From: Scolanthus callimorphus
Lineage: Eukaryota > Cnidaria > Anthozoa > Actiniaria > Edwardsiidae
Reading direction: 5' to 3'
DNA length: 64,000 nt
NCBI GenBank assembly: GCA_033964015.1
Contig: CM066917.1
Coordinates: 28,657,951 to 28,721,950 of the forward strand
The notes beneath the pieces are model-generated. The model ran no database searches, was not told the origin of the DNA, and was given only the letters and a program-made list of their open reading frames with translations. Positions 44,486 to 56,079 of this stretch are shown piece after piece. The position numbers and the translations under genes were made by a program. The first letter of the stretch is position 1. Every line of letters begins with the position of its first letter.

Positions 44486-47277
44486 ATGAAATACCTTCTG
44501 AGCTCAAGGAAAGAAATGACGTTTTTCCTGCTCGAAGTCATCTTTGCACTAATGGCTTTCATTTCACATGCTGGTGAGTATTTCTCTAGTTATCTTGAAA
44601 CAAAAGTGCGTAAAACAAATGATTACTTAAATTCTCTTTTCAAAAGAAAAGTGTTTCGTTTAAGGCTAGGCCGATACCTTTTACTACCTATTTCAATAAC
44701 CAGTTAACGTTGCTCTGTAAAACGTAAAGTTGCTCTGTAAAACGTAAAGTCATGAACCATGCTTCATAATGAAGACCCTCTTTTCTCGTATTTTCTACGA
44801 AAAGCATGGTTCATGATCAGAGTTTTAGGAGCAACGTTAATTGAAACAGGTGAATTCGCTTTCAGAAATTCGTAAGCCTCATTATTACCGAATTTCAAAG
44901 CCTTTTTTACGGGTTTTCATAAGTGAACTCTGCACCGACTAACCAATTGTATGTCTTTTCAAAGTGTTCCTTTAATCAAACATCTAAGCAGGTAGCTTTT
45001 GCAAAACCTCTGATTGATGTTTGTGGTTACTAAATATCAAAGTACCTGGTATTGGTTGGATCGAAGGAAGAACGGCTAAAATTCCATAATTCTGTGAACT
45101 CTAAAGTGTTCCCTGAATCAAACATCTAAGCAACTCCCCTCTACAAACTATGAAAGCTACAAGCAAACCCAGCAGCTTTTCTAAAACCTCTATGAGTTTT
45201 TTTATGGTTCAACCAGGTGAACCAGCAATGGCCGTTTTCACACTAGAGACGAACAAATCGTCTGGACGGACAAATCGTCTGTAGAACAAATCGTCTGATG
45301 TGAAAACGGGAAGAACAAATTTTCAGACGAACAAATCGTCTAAATTTGTTCGTCTGTTTGGCCGTTTAGGAAGACGATTTTTCATAGACAACTTGTCGTA
45401 TAAGACGAACAAATCGACTAAAGTCCGACCTGAATTCACACTAGACGTACAAAGACGAACAAATCGTCAGACGATTTGTTCGTCTTCTAGTGTTGAAAAC
45501 GGCCAATGCTATAACTGTGCGACCGAAGAAAGTGCAGACCACACGATTTTGCGGTTGCTCAGAGTTCGCTGAGATCACTGAATTTCAAAGTTTTGATTTT
45601 AAACATGTTGCTCTATTTGGTAACAAAATGGCGGCACTAAATGTCAAGTTTCAAAAGTCGAAGATCTCCAGACGGGAGTAAGATATTTCAATTTTGATTC
45701 CCTTCCTTCCCTTCCCCCTCCCTGCCCGTCCGTTTTTTTTTTTTTTTTTTCGCGCGGCCAAAACCTCGCTCGTCGAACACACGGGAACTCTTGCTACGCA
45801 GGCTATTCTGCACTGTGCATGTAGATTCAAGGTTCGTGGGGGAAATGAAAACCTTGTCCGAGAATTACCGTTGCGCTCGAGACGAGACAGTGGCGGTACC
45901 AAAAGTTAGAATTTTCCCACAACGAACACAATTTGAAGGGATATTTCACGGTTGTTTTAACAAAATTCTACAAAAACACAGGCCAGTTGCGTGCATAAGG
46001 AACACAGTCTTATATTATCGCTGAATCAACTGTTACGCGGTTTTTACAAAACGCATAAGTCGTACTTCGTTGCTTCGTCCCCTGATTGGTTTGTTGTTGC
46101 ATGGGTTTCGTTTCTGATTGGCTTGTTGTTGAATGGGTTTCGTTTCTGATTGGCTAATCAGGGGCGGATTTAGGGGAAAATCTGACTGTAGCGCACGTTA
46201 GTGATTTATGACAGAATCCTATGATATCTCTTTTTTGTGTAATTTGAGGACGAGATATCATAGGATTCAAGTATATTCAAAGCGTTTTTCGTGCTATTTT
46301 CTTAGCGGAATCTAGCCTCCGCTGAAGCTTTGAATAATCCTATAATAAATGATAAAACAAATATAAATATCCCTGAATGCTAAATCAGACTGTAGCATTT
46401 GCTACAGTTGCAGTAGTCTAAATCCGCTTTTGTCGTTTTTGACACTCCTGTAATGTGAATCTGAAATCCTAACTCTCCCATTTCATTGATGTCAGATGCC
46501 GAGTGTCGGACGTTGTGTTTAGCTTCGCTACACCATAAACGACTCGTTAGTGAAAAAGCTATCATATCCAAGAACGAAAAAGCCAGCTCCGAGCCCAATT
46601 TCCCTTGCGAACTTCGATGTTACTTGGAAGCTGAATGTGTTGCTATCAATATCATCACCTTATCACGTTACAACTATCGCTGTGAGCTGTTGAGGCTTGA
46701 TCGACATCAAGAATCTCCCAACGCATTCATAGAAGACGAGAACTCTGTATACTATGAGCTCAAGGTGGGTACGTGGGAACAGTGTGGTTAATTCAGATTT
46801 TCTTCCTTGTCATTTAACTGAATTCAAATGGCAATAGAGCGGATTTGTATGACTGTGAAAAGTACCGCGACACGCCAGCCGTCTTCGCCTCGTGGGATCG
46901 ATTTAGGGGGTATCGGAGAAAAATTGTGGCTTTCACTAATTAATGGTATTTTTTAGTGTTTAGGGGTACGCAAATGCATGATAGGGTCACAAACCCAGTA
47001 AAACGTTTTCTTTCTTTTTTTGTTCATTTATAGCTCTAAAATGAGCTTGTTTTGAGATGAGAAACAATAAACAATAACAAAAAATGTTTATTGTTTGTAT
47101 TTTTTAGGGTCATTTTGTTTTATAAGGTATTTTTTAGAGGTTGGATTTTTCATGTCCTGGTATTTTTTTAGGGTATATATATTTTTTTCTGATGGATTTT
47201 TTATGTCCTGGTAGTTTTTAGGGTAGTATTTTCCGATGTCCCGACGAGCACCCCTATACAGCACTCTTACATGGGAG

Positions 47278-47318
<41 letters not shown>

Positions 47319-49261
47319 GCGATACGGCTTTTCGCCGGCTATCGATACGACAAATCATGGACAACAAATCTGATTGCAGTGTCGCAGCAAGGCACGGCAA
47401 ATTAAGGACGGCCAATTAAATCTCATATGGTCGCGGCAGAAAATTTCAGTCCTTTGAACGAGAGCCAACGAAATTGGGTAGTCGCGAAGCGGCGTCGTCA
47501 CGGTCGCTGCGCGCGCGGTACAACTTTGAACTTTTCACAGTACGAAAACCGCTCTATGCCAATGACAATTACGATGATCGAACCCGAAAGAAGCACCTGA
47601 TGATTTTTGTATTCTAGTCGATCGAGCTACTGACGCTCCAAAATGAGATTGAAGGCTAAAAATGAAGGCTATTAATTAATTTTCCTTATCCATTGTTATT
47701 CCGAAGTACAACCCCTGCCGCCAACGGCCTTGTCGTTTCGGCATGTGCCAAGCAGGCTTCGACGGGTCATGCGAGTCATATAGATGTGTGTGCAACAGAG
47801 GGTTCACAGGAAGAGATTGCACAGAAGGTAAAAGTCAAGTAATTATATTAATTTTACATTTACCACTAAAAACGGCCGTATCACTGCCCAACAAATTGTA
47901 GCAGATTTCGTACGACTGTGAAAAGTGCCCGCGCACCACGGCGCGGTACTGTCGCGGTTGCGGCACGGAACCTGGCCTGCTGTAACACGGAATGAAATCG
48001 CGTACTAGTCGCGGAACGGTCACGGTCGCGGCGCGGCACAACTTTGTCGCGGCAGTTTTCACAGTCATACGAAATCTGCTCTATGATTACCTAAATGTAC
48101 CTTTATGATAGGGTGTGACCAAACCATCCCACTAGGAATGGAATCCGGCGCCATCAGTGACTCTCAGGTTTCGTCTTCCTCGGTGTATGGGTCTGATGGG
48201 TCATTAGAGGCCAAGTATGGTCGACTTGGTAACACTAGTGCATGGGCAGCCCGCGGGTTTGGAAGGCAATGGTTACAGGTATGACGGCAATCGGGCAATC
48301 TGTCACTTTGATTGAACAATCTCGGACACACAACGAACCTCCATTACCCGGGAGTGTGTGTGTGTGGGGGGGGGGGGGGGGGGGGACTCCCCGTAAACAT
48401 AGACGGGGGTGCTCGTCCTATCCCCCATGAAATCATGCGCTATTACTAAGGTCGCGTTTCAACCGATTCATCTCATTTTTTGCATGCAACGTTCTTTGGA
48501 GTTGGTCTTTCCTTATTCGTGGACAAAAATCTGACATTCTTCAGATTTGTGACTTCATACTTTAACTGAATCTATTATAGCGACTCGCTCCAGGCTATTT
48601 CCTCCGCGCGTCCAAGATGGCGGCCACGACTACAATAGTCTAGGGTCATTCGTTTCTTTCGCGGCGATAATAAACCAAAACAAGCTTACAAGCCGCCAAT
48701 GCAACTCAAATATCCAGTGGCATTACTTTTAGAAGCATTTTTACAGTTCAGCGAGTGTCTTTTCTCGTACTACCTCCATTAAGCGGAGAGGCTAGGTGGC
48801 CGCGAAATAGAGGTACCACTGTACTTACTTTCCACTGTCATTCAATTGTGTGAATAATCTTTCTTTGGGAAAACTTCTATCTTCAATTGTCTAGTCGTCG
48901 GTGCGTAGTAGAAGAAAGGAAAAATGCTATCAGAGGCCTAGGTAAGGAGGGGGTTCCTTGGGGTGCCTGTGACTTCCCCCCTTTAAGAAGAAAAATTCAG
49001 TAAACATTAAAGAAAAAAATCGGAATGCTGGAAAGAGGCACCATAGACATAGACATAGACATCTTTTATTGGCACTTTGTAAATGGTTAATTTACATATC
49101 GGTGTGATTCCAATAATAAAATAAATAATTAAAGCAAAACAGACAAACATTTAGAATATATCTTATCCGTAGATCATGCTATTTTGGGCATTAAAAGGAA
49201 AGCGGAACTTCTGTGTTGCAGTAAATGCATTAAAAATATACCATGCATTTGTACAGATGTG

Positions 49262-49298
<37 letters not shown>

Positions 49299-49852
49299 TT
49301 CTCAAATCCTATTGCCGGAATAAGTGGATCGTGATCTGAATTGGGAAAACATTACGTATAAGCTAAAGCCCATTGTGTTTCCGTGGATAAGAATCTATTG
49401 TCAAAATTAAAAAATATCATATCGATTATTTATTCTCTTAGGTTGACTTGGGCACGTCAATGAGAATCCAGATGATTGCGACGCAGGGTCACCCAAAGCA
49501 GTCTCTGGCTCAGTGGGTGACAAGTTACAAACTTATGTACACTGATCATGTCTCCTCCCCTTGGGCAACATACACGCGTAACGGAACTGAAGTGGTATGT
49601 GATCCCTCTCTTATGGTCGTATTTGTAACACAAGTGACGTAGCTTCTACCATGAGCATTCAATAATCAAAACACTTTTCAATGCTATTTTTGCTTTCAGA
49701 CTTTTCCTGGCAACACCAACTACAACGAAGTCCAAACCAACACCCTGGACCCGCCGGGAATAGTAGCGCGTTACGTGCGTGTTGCAGTACAGACCTGGAG
49801 ATATTGGATAGCAATGAGGCTTGAGCTGTATGGCTGTAGCTTGGTCGACTAA
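44486..49852 (+). CDS. Secreted PAN-EGF-F5/8C (discoidin) protein, six exons
   Basis: Exons are 44486-44573, 46496-46764, 47707-47827, 48112-48278, 49442-49594 and 49700-49852. They total 951 nt, 316 residues, with matching phases at every junction. Exon 1 is a signal peptide (ending FISHA). Exon 2 is a PAN/apple-type domain (SLHHKRLV, CELRCYLEAECVAINI, YNYRCELL). Exon 3 is one EGF-like domain with six cysteines (NPCRQRPC to CVCNRGFTGRDC). Exons 4-6 form one F5/8 type C domain of about 155 residues, starting C-D-Q-T-I-P-L-G-M-E-S-G and ending LRLELYGC-like (MRLELYGCSLVD). Such domains bind cell-surface glycans or phospholipids, so an extracellular adhesion or recognition role is likely. This PAN-EGF-discoidin order is familiar from cnidarian secreted proteins. 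Two MITE family A copies lie in introns 2 and 3. All exons are intact, unlike those of several neighbours. Confidence 0.88.
44712..44845. repeat. Direct plus inverted repeat in the first intron
   Basis: GTTGCTCTGTAAAACGTAAA occurs twice in a row. CATGAACCATGCTT is then matched by AAGCATGGTTCATG, with AGCAACGTTAA closing. It is a small foldback. Confidence 0.65.
45230..45507. mobile_element. Foldback element built of ACGAACAAATCGTC words
   Basis: GGCCGTTTTCACACTAGA at the left and CTAGTGTTGAAAACGGCC at the right are inverted. The interior repeats AGACGAACAAATCGTCT or close variants about seven times, each one nearly palindromic. First intron of the PAN-EGF-discoidin gene. Confidence 0.8.
46837..47554. 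mobile_element. MITE family A, large copy with internal insertions and poly-C
   Basis: The ends GAGCGGATTTGTATGACTG and CAGTACGAAAACCGCTC are family A with TA flanks. The 718-bp interior is interrupted by unrelated sequence (about 46885-47340), including repeated TATTTTTTAGGGT phrases and a poly-C tract of about 38 at 47279-47316. Second intron of the PAN-EGF-discoidin gene. Confidence 0.75.
47900..48081. mobile_element. MITE family A, complete copy
   Basis: The ends are AGCAGATTTCGTACGACTG and CATACGAAATCTGCTC. The interior holds one copy of the unit that is amplified at 33.5-36.9 kb (ACCTGGCCTGCTGTAACACG, GGAATGAAATCGCG). It ends 30 bp before exon 4 of the PAN-EGF-discoidin gene. Confidence 0.88.
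48945..49310. repeat. Dispersed repeat interrupted by an ACATAG-repeat retroposon tail, with poly-C
   Basis: It matches 42560-42730 on both sides of an insert that begins CATAGACATAGACATAGACA and continues AT-rich to about 49230. A poly-C tract of about 36 spans 49263-49298. Fourth intron of the PAN-EGF-discoidin gene. Confidence 0.6.
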
Positions 49853-52735
49853 AGCCTGGTTCACACGGGCAGACGGGGCTGAGGCTTGAACTGTATTTCT
49901 GTAGTTTGGACTAAAACATAGTTTACACGAGCAATTAACAAGAACAAGTTTTCCATTTACTTGCGATTTTCTATGATTTGAGGTTCGATTTCCGGGGTGA
50001 TCTCCTGGCTACAAAAAATCGCACGGCGACCGCGGCGATCTCATCACGGTTTCACGTAAGAAGTGATCAGAAGTCGCAGGCATTTCGAACAAAACTGTAT
50101 GCAGGGCTGTAGTTTGTGCTAAAAGCCTCAGTGATTACTGCATGAAAGGAAGCATTCTCTTACCCAGAGCTCCCCGGCTCGTAACCTCGCGGGGGAGGCT
50201 CTGGTGACAGCCACTGACGCATGCGCGAGATTTAATACAGAGCCGCTGAGAGAAAGACCTTACAGCGCATGCTCCAACGTTCAAAATGAGCCAATCAGCG
50301 ACGGCCCTCAATTGGATGTCCCCAGAGCCTCCCCTGCGAAGTGACGAGTGAGCCGGGGAGCTCTGGGTACGAGAATGGAAAGGAAGGATCTGAGAACTGT
50401 GGCTGTATTGCTGTAGTTTGAAGTACTTAACACAATTTTTCTAAAATATTTTTCATTGAATAACTCAGGCACGGTACAATGTTCAAAAATAGCTCTGTAC
50501 ATTGTGCACGAGTCACAAGGAAATCACACGATGATCACGAGTTTACTACCATTTGCGTTGACGAGTTTTTCGCGTAGATTTAATTATGTTTTGTCGAGAA
50601 GTAGTCGCGTTTTTCGCTCGCTGATTGGCGCTGTTTTGACCGTTATTTTTCAGCCAATCAGACTGCGAGAAATGCGACTACTTCTCGACAGAAGTGCCAC
50701 GTTTGTTTGAAACATAACCTACGCGAAAAAGTCATCAAGCTTCAGGGTTGTACGCAAATGTTATTTGGCACTAGGTCTTGTTTTTGCCGACCACATCCTC
50801 TTGTATTTAAACGCTTCTTATGTTCAATTGTATTCCGTGTAATCTTGGATAAATCTCAACCATTTTGTCATGAGACTTTTGTAGAATCACCTATTGTGCA
50901 AGTGCACCGGAGGTCGGATATGTAAAATAGTAATAGCTTGAGGTATAGCACTATAGGCGCCTTTGGATAAAACAAACAATTGGTTGACCACGCCCAGATT
51001 GGTAATTTTATATTGACCGACGAGCTCCCCCGCCCGGTTGATATGGAAGTTCCCCAGTACCCCATTCGCCATTGTGGTGCCTTGATCCCTGGCCAATTGG
51101 AACCTTTGCAGACCGAGAGAGTTGACCGAAATGGACGCCATCTTGGATTTGGAAAAATGAACAGCTTAATTTCTTATGAACAAGAATTCATCACAAACAG
51201 ATTTAAAACTTGCGGTTTGTAGCTAAAGTAGATATGTACCAAAAAACCCAATAACATTTGACGATTTCGATTTTACTTCGCTAACAAGAATCCTTACCAT
51301 GCTTCCTCCGTTGTTGGTAGGTTGGGCGGGGTTTGCTGCAATGAAAGCGTAGCCAAGAAAGGCGTGAAACAATGCCGGGTAACCAATTTATTAGGTTGCA
51401 CATTCACTGTGTACTTCGCGTGTGTACTAACAGAATGATTCTTCAAATCGATGTATACTAGCTGGTATACAGAAAGTAAATTATTTATACAAATTATTCA
51501 TACAAAAAGTAAATTTCCATAGTATGTCAAACAGTATAGAAACTGTTATTATAACAGTAGAATACTCATCATTACAAACTTCCTTTTTCGTTCTACAGCA
51601 AGTGGCTACTTTCAAATCCGATTGAGCCACGTGACCAAGAGAGAAGAACTGTAGGTAACAAACCCGCGCTATGTACAAAGGGCAAGAAGGGTATTCATAA
51701 AACTTGTTCAAAGTGTTTTAGGAAGCTTAAGGATCGGAAGCAAGGTTGTCATTTGTAACATCATCAATATTTAACAATTAGACCTCAAGGCTGAATGTGC
51801 TATGATGAATAGACCATGAGGCCGAAGGCCGAATGGTCTATTGATATCATAGCACATGAGGACGAGAGGTCTAATTGTTTTAGTATAAACCAACTAGTTG
51901 GTCGGTTTTGGCAATGAATTCCAATATTTTATGTTGAAAAAATCAAGTTTCCTTGCAAAGAAAGGTGGTGGTTTTGCCAGGCACGGTCTATCACTAATAG
52001 ACCATTAGTAGCTCAGCCAATCAGAATGCAGGATTTGTAATAGACCATTAGTTGGTTTATACTAAATCAAGATAGTTCCCTTGAAAAAGTGTCGACATTC
52101 TCCAACTTCCTTATAAGGAAATATCTGCATACCATATTTGGAATCCCAGTAAGTTTTTCACTAGAAAGCTTAAAACTCGACCAAAACTCAAATATACTCG
52201 AGGAAAGATGCTATGTGCAGTTAACGGTCAAGAGCCTGGCAACAAGGTAGACAAGATACCACAGGAAGCCCGGCCAATCTCTAGAAAGGTGACACTGCTA
52301 TCTTGATATGCGAAGGTCATTTGACACACCATCTCCACGGGGGGCCTCCACGAGCATGTGTTAGCTTTGCTTTGATTGAATCGGCTGTACAGTTCGTGGT
52401 CCTCAGCTCGTAGCCCGCCGCTCCAGTAGGTTTTTCCTTATATTTGATATTTTGGGCGCGCGGGATTCCTGTGTCTATACTGAGGCTATACTCAGCTCGG
52501 GGCTAAATATAGATGTCATTTGTCTTGTGGATAATTTGATCTCTTCCTCTATCCGATTTCCTGCTGGGTGCCGGTAAAAATGAAGCTTGCGATTCTTTAG
52601 CCTGATCTTCATGGGGTACCAATTTTCACCATCGATGATGAGACTCGCCGTGAACTGGGACGCAGTTTTGTCTCATTTACCCGACTATAGCACTTTTCCT
52701 CATTGACACCGACCTCTCCCGCGGATTCTTTGATT
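49853..52735. other. Intergenic stretch with palindromes
   Basis: A foldback at 50160-50372 (ACCCAGAGCTCCCCGGCTCG against its inverse), a CCAAT palindrome at 50593-50700 (GAGAAGTAGTCGC against GCGACTACTTCTC) and a MITE at 51763-52066. No exon recognised. Confidence 0.55.
51763..52066. mobile_element. MITE family E, copy 1
   Basis: Over about 300 bp it is nearly identical to 54403-54703. It contains ATTAGACCTCAAGGC against AGGTCTAAT, CATGAGGCCGAAGGCCGAAT, and a second hairpin TTTAGTATAAACCAAC against GTTGGTTTATACTAAA. Confidence 0.85.
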
Positions 52736-53608
52736 TCAAATCGTTTTTCTTTTACAAGTAAACGTCTTCTTGACATGTTGTCGAAAGCGCTCACTCCACA
52801 GCGAATAGATAATGGGATTCGCGCTTGAATTAAGAAGTAAAAGAGTTTCAAGAACTGCATACACGATTGTTCCTGAACCCCATTCACCAAATGACATGTA
52901 AAAGACTGCCTCGGGTGACCAACATAAAACATAGACCACGGTAACGCAGGCGATGATTTTGGAGACTTTCTTTCTCGACTTTATAACAGCTTGCTGTTGT
53001 TCCTCTTTATGTGTCCAGAGGGAATAAGAAATTAATCCAAAACCGATAAGCATTATTGCTGCAGGTATGAAAAAGTGCGACAAAGCCCAGAAGACGGCAA
53101 AAAGTTTTGCGACTGTATTTGACGGAAAATATTCGTAACATTTCATTGATACTTCGTCGAAATCAAACGCAAACACCAAAGGAAGATTAAAGCTTATTGC
53201 AATGATCCAGATAGTGATTATAATGTTTCTTGCTCTTCGTTTGGTAAACCAGGTACGGAAAAAGATTGGTTTTGTTACCGCAAGATATCGCTCTCCAGCT
53301 AAGACAGTGAGAGTTCCCACTGAAACTGTACTTGCTAACCAACCGAACATCCCAGAAGTTAAAAACTTACAGAGCCACCTTGCAACAGTTCCGTTTGGGT
53401 GTACATGAAAATATGAGAAGATTCGAATCGGGGAGAAGAAAACCCCAAAAGCGATGTCAGCGTATGCCAGATTCAGGATTAACAAGTCTCTGTGTGCTCG
53501 ACTTTTCTTGTTGCGATGAATAACAATGCAGACAATACCATTGCCAAAAAGATTAATTGCAAGCAAAACACAGTTAGCGGTTAAAACGAGAATGTCAGGC
53601 CAGTCCAT
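52736..53608 (-). CDS. Class A (rhodopsin-family) GPCR, intact single exon
   Basis: The frame of 290 codons starts at ATG 53608, chosen because an upstream in-frame TTG at 53620 is not a normal start. Class A landmarks appear in order: GNGIV in TM1, LAYAD (D51) in TM2, C80 at the top of TM3, ERY 106-108 at the DRY position, C157 in the second extracellular loop, CWSPE 229-233 in TM6 and NPIIY 264-268 in TM7. A basic short C-tail follows. The N-terminus is short and has no signal peptide. The mix fits a peptide- or amine-type receptor of the many lineage-specific cnidarian class A GPCRs; the ligand is not predictable. Unlike the receptor at 8310-9309 there is no frame break. Confidence 0.9.
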   Translation of the reverse strand: MDWPDILVLTANCVLLAINLFGNGIVCIVIHRNKKSRAHRDLLILNLAYADIAFGVFFSPIRIFSYFHVHPNGTVARWLCKFLTSGMFGWLASTVSVGTLTVLAGERYLAVTKPIFFRTWFTKRRARNIIITIWIIAISFNLPLVFAFDFDEVSMKCYEYFPSNTVAKLFAVFWALSHFFIPAAIMLIGFGLISYSLWTHKEEQQQAVIKSRKKVSKIIACVTVVYVLCWSPEAVFYMSFGEWGSGTIVYAVLETLLLLNSSANPIIYSLWSERFRQHVKKTFTCKRKTI

Positions 53609-54230
53609 CTTGTACAACAAGGAATATTTTTGTTAATATTTCACGAATATTTTTCGGCGACAGCTTCAATGATGCTCTGATAACCAGTTGCCCCTTTGAC
53701 TCAGAAGTGGAGATTTCTTGGAGAGACATTTAAATGCATCAGCTTCTTAGCAGTTTTACCCTCGCCATTTTACTTGTTTACTTGCGCGTTTACTCCCCAC
53801 AAAATAGCACCTGATCTGTTTTCATTCACTTTTAGGTATTGTATTCCTTGTAATTCTATTCCTGATTTCCATATATCCTCTTCTCGGTTATGTACTCATT
53901 GATCTTGCTGTGAAACTCATTCAATTTAATTTTACCAAATTCTTGACACATTGACAAGAACCGGCTGCCTTAGATTTGAAACGCTTGCCTGTGGTGATGT
54001 GTTATATATGACACGTTTTCTGCTTCGGTTTCATTATAGTCAAATAAAACTACCGCAAATAAAACTAAACTAATTCAAATATTTTAACAACTTTTACTGT
54101 TCCTTAGATTTTTATAGAAAAGACAATTAGGATAGGTGTCCTCGAGACTGAATTTGAATATTCCTGTTTTTGCAGCTGCTATCCTATAAGATTCAATTTT
54201 GGTCAATTCTGTATTCCTAATATACTTCAA

Positions 54231-54899
54231 TACACTCTTTTTTTATAAGAACCTTTTTTTATAAGAACGTTCAGCCTGAAATTTACCCAAATTTTAAGAA
54301 CATGCTAAGAACATGCCTGAGCCTCAGATAGGAGCAAAATAGATTTATTTTCAGTGATGCGTTCTAAAATCCAGAATCAAATGTGTTAATAATAACGACC
54401 TTCAATATTTAACAATTAGACCTCAAGGCCGAATGTGCTATGAGGAGTAGACCATGAGGCCGAAGGCCGAATGGTCTATTGATATCATAGCACATGAGGA
54501 GGAGAGGTCTAATTGTTTTAGTATAAACCAACTAGTTGGTCGGTTTTGGCAATGAATGCCATTATTTTATGTTGAAAAAATCAAGGTTTCTTGCAAAGAA
54601 AGGTGGTGGTTTTGCCAGGCACGGTCTATCACTAATAGACCATTAGTAGCTCAGCCAATCAGAATGCAGGATTTGTAATAGACCATTAGTTGGTTTATAC
54701 TAATGTAATGTAATTTATACTCTCTTAAATACTTCATTGGTATGTATCCTTCTATAAGATCTATCATATTTCAGGTTCCGACGTCACTGAAATGTAAGAA
54801 CATCCGTAAGAACATTTCCAGCCTCAAACTGCTCCAAAAATAAGAACCGCCCAGCCTCAACTGAAAATTAGACGTTCTTATAACAAAAAAAGAGCGTAT
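54231..54899. mobile_element. Foldback element with TTATAAGAAC termini, hosting MITE E copy 2
   Basis: ACTCTTTTTTTATAAGAAC at the left and GTTCTTATAACAAAAAAAGAG at the right are inverted (the second shown in part order). AAGAACAT and CAGCCTCA words repeat inside both arms. The family E MITE splits it near the middle. Confidence 0.75.
54403..54703. mobile_element. MITE family E, copy 2, nested
   Basis: Nearly identical to 51763-52066 with a handful of substitutions. It lies inside the foldback element 54231-54899. Confidence 0.85.
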
Positions 54900-55427
54900 C
54901 CAGACAACAGTAATGCTGTCATCTTGCACTAGATACGTTACTTAATTGTCCAAAACACGAAGTGCGCACTTTTAAAATTGTCAAAATGTTGCTCGGCACT
55001 GCACTCGGAAATTGTGCGCAGTCTTGCTGTATGAATGAATTAAGGTTTTTCGGGTTTTCACACCTGTTCATACCAAGTCAGAGGTGTTCACAAACTTGTG
55101 TAACACGCAGTTAGGGCCAGGAAATAAATATATTAAACAACATGCTATCTAGCCTGAGTTCATGCCGGCCGTTCTCCCTCTATAGTACCCCACTTAGTGA
55201 AAAGGAAACGTTTGAATTCACCACAAGCTTTTCTCATCCCCAGAATCCCCCAAATCGAGAGCATTTCTCATACTCAAAAACCCCAGATCGATCTGTACAT
55301 CTACTTTATTGACTGATAATACTTTCACATAACATCAGTATAAATCAATATATATGTATTAAAAAATATATAACAATTTCAAATAAATAAATAAATATTC
55401 TCAAAAAATATCTAGAAAAATAGACTC
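54900..55427. other. Gene-free AT-rich stretch
   Basis: Nothing recognised apart from an AAAT run near 55381-55396, probably the 3' tail of the LINE remnant that follows on the minus strand. Confidence 0.4.
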
Positions 55428-55965
55428 TTAAAACCATTGGCCATTCTCTGTCATATGTTTGATAAGCTCCTCCATAAATTTAGTGCGGTCCTCTATATTT
55501 ACAACAGAACCTGGCAGGTTATTCCAATGTTTAATCACCCACTGAAAAAAATTATTTGCATGTTGGTTGCAATTTGAATGGGGTCCCAAGAACCGCTTGG
55601 AGTTGCCATTCCTTGAGGGCCTGGCCAAAGGAACCAGAAAGGGCTCTCTCTCAATGCAGTCAATGTCCATGGCTCCATAAACAACTTGATGGAACATGGA
55701 CATCCGAGAGTAGTCAGCATATTTGTTACAACCCCTGGTACTCTCAAATAGTTATTATATATAGCAAACTCTGGCTGCACTGCGCTGTACCATATCAAGG
55801 CGATGTTTGTCCTTTTGGAGGTATGGGTACCAGACAGAGTTTGCATATTCCAACTTAGGCCTAACTAGAATGTAGAATCTATTGGTCAGTTCAGCAATTG
55901 ATGAGCAAGAAACATGGATTTCCTGCGATTCCATGGGACAACACACGCTGTCGTCAAGCAATCAA
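55428..55965 (-). mobile_element. LINE reverse-transcriptase remnant (C-terminal part), frame-broken
   Basis: Minus-strand pieces in shifting frames read LVRPKLEYANSVWYPYLQKD, then HRLDMVQRSAAR, then FFQWVIKHWNNLPGSVV. These match the end of the polymerase of CR1/L2/Jockey-like non-LTR elements. The rest of the element is missing, so it is a dead 5'-truncated copy. Confidence 0.85.
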
Positions 55966-56079
55966 AGGTGACACAATCAAAGGTGACATTGGATAAAGGA
56001 ACTGGCAGGATTCTTGAAAAAAAAAAAGGCCTTTATGCTTTAAATAACTAAGCTAAAGCCCCTGGCTAAAAAACAAGTA

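Noticed and set aside
55428..55965. Functional reverse transcriptase
   Set aside because: Only the C-terminal end remains and it is spread over three frames.
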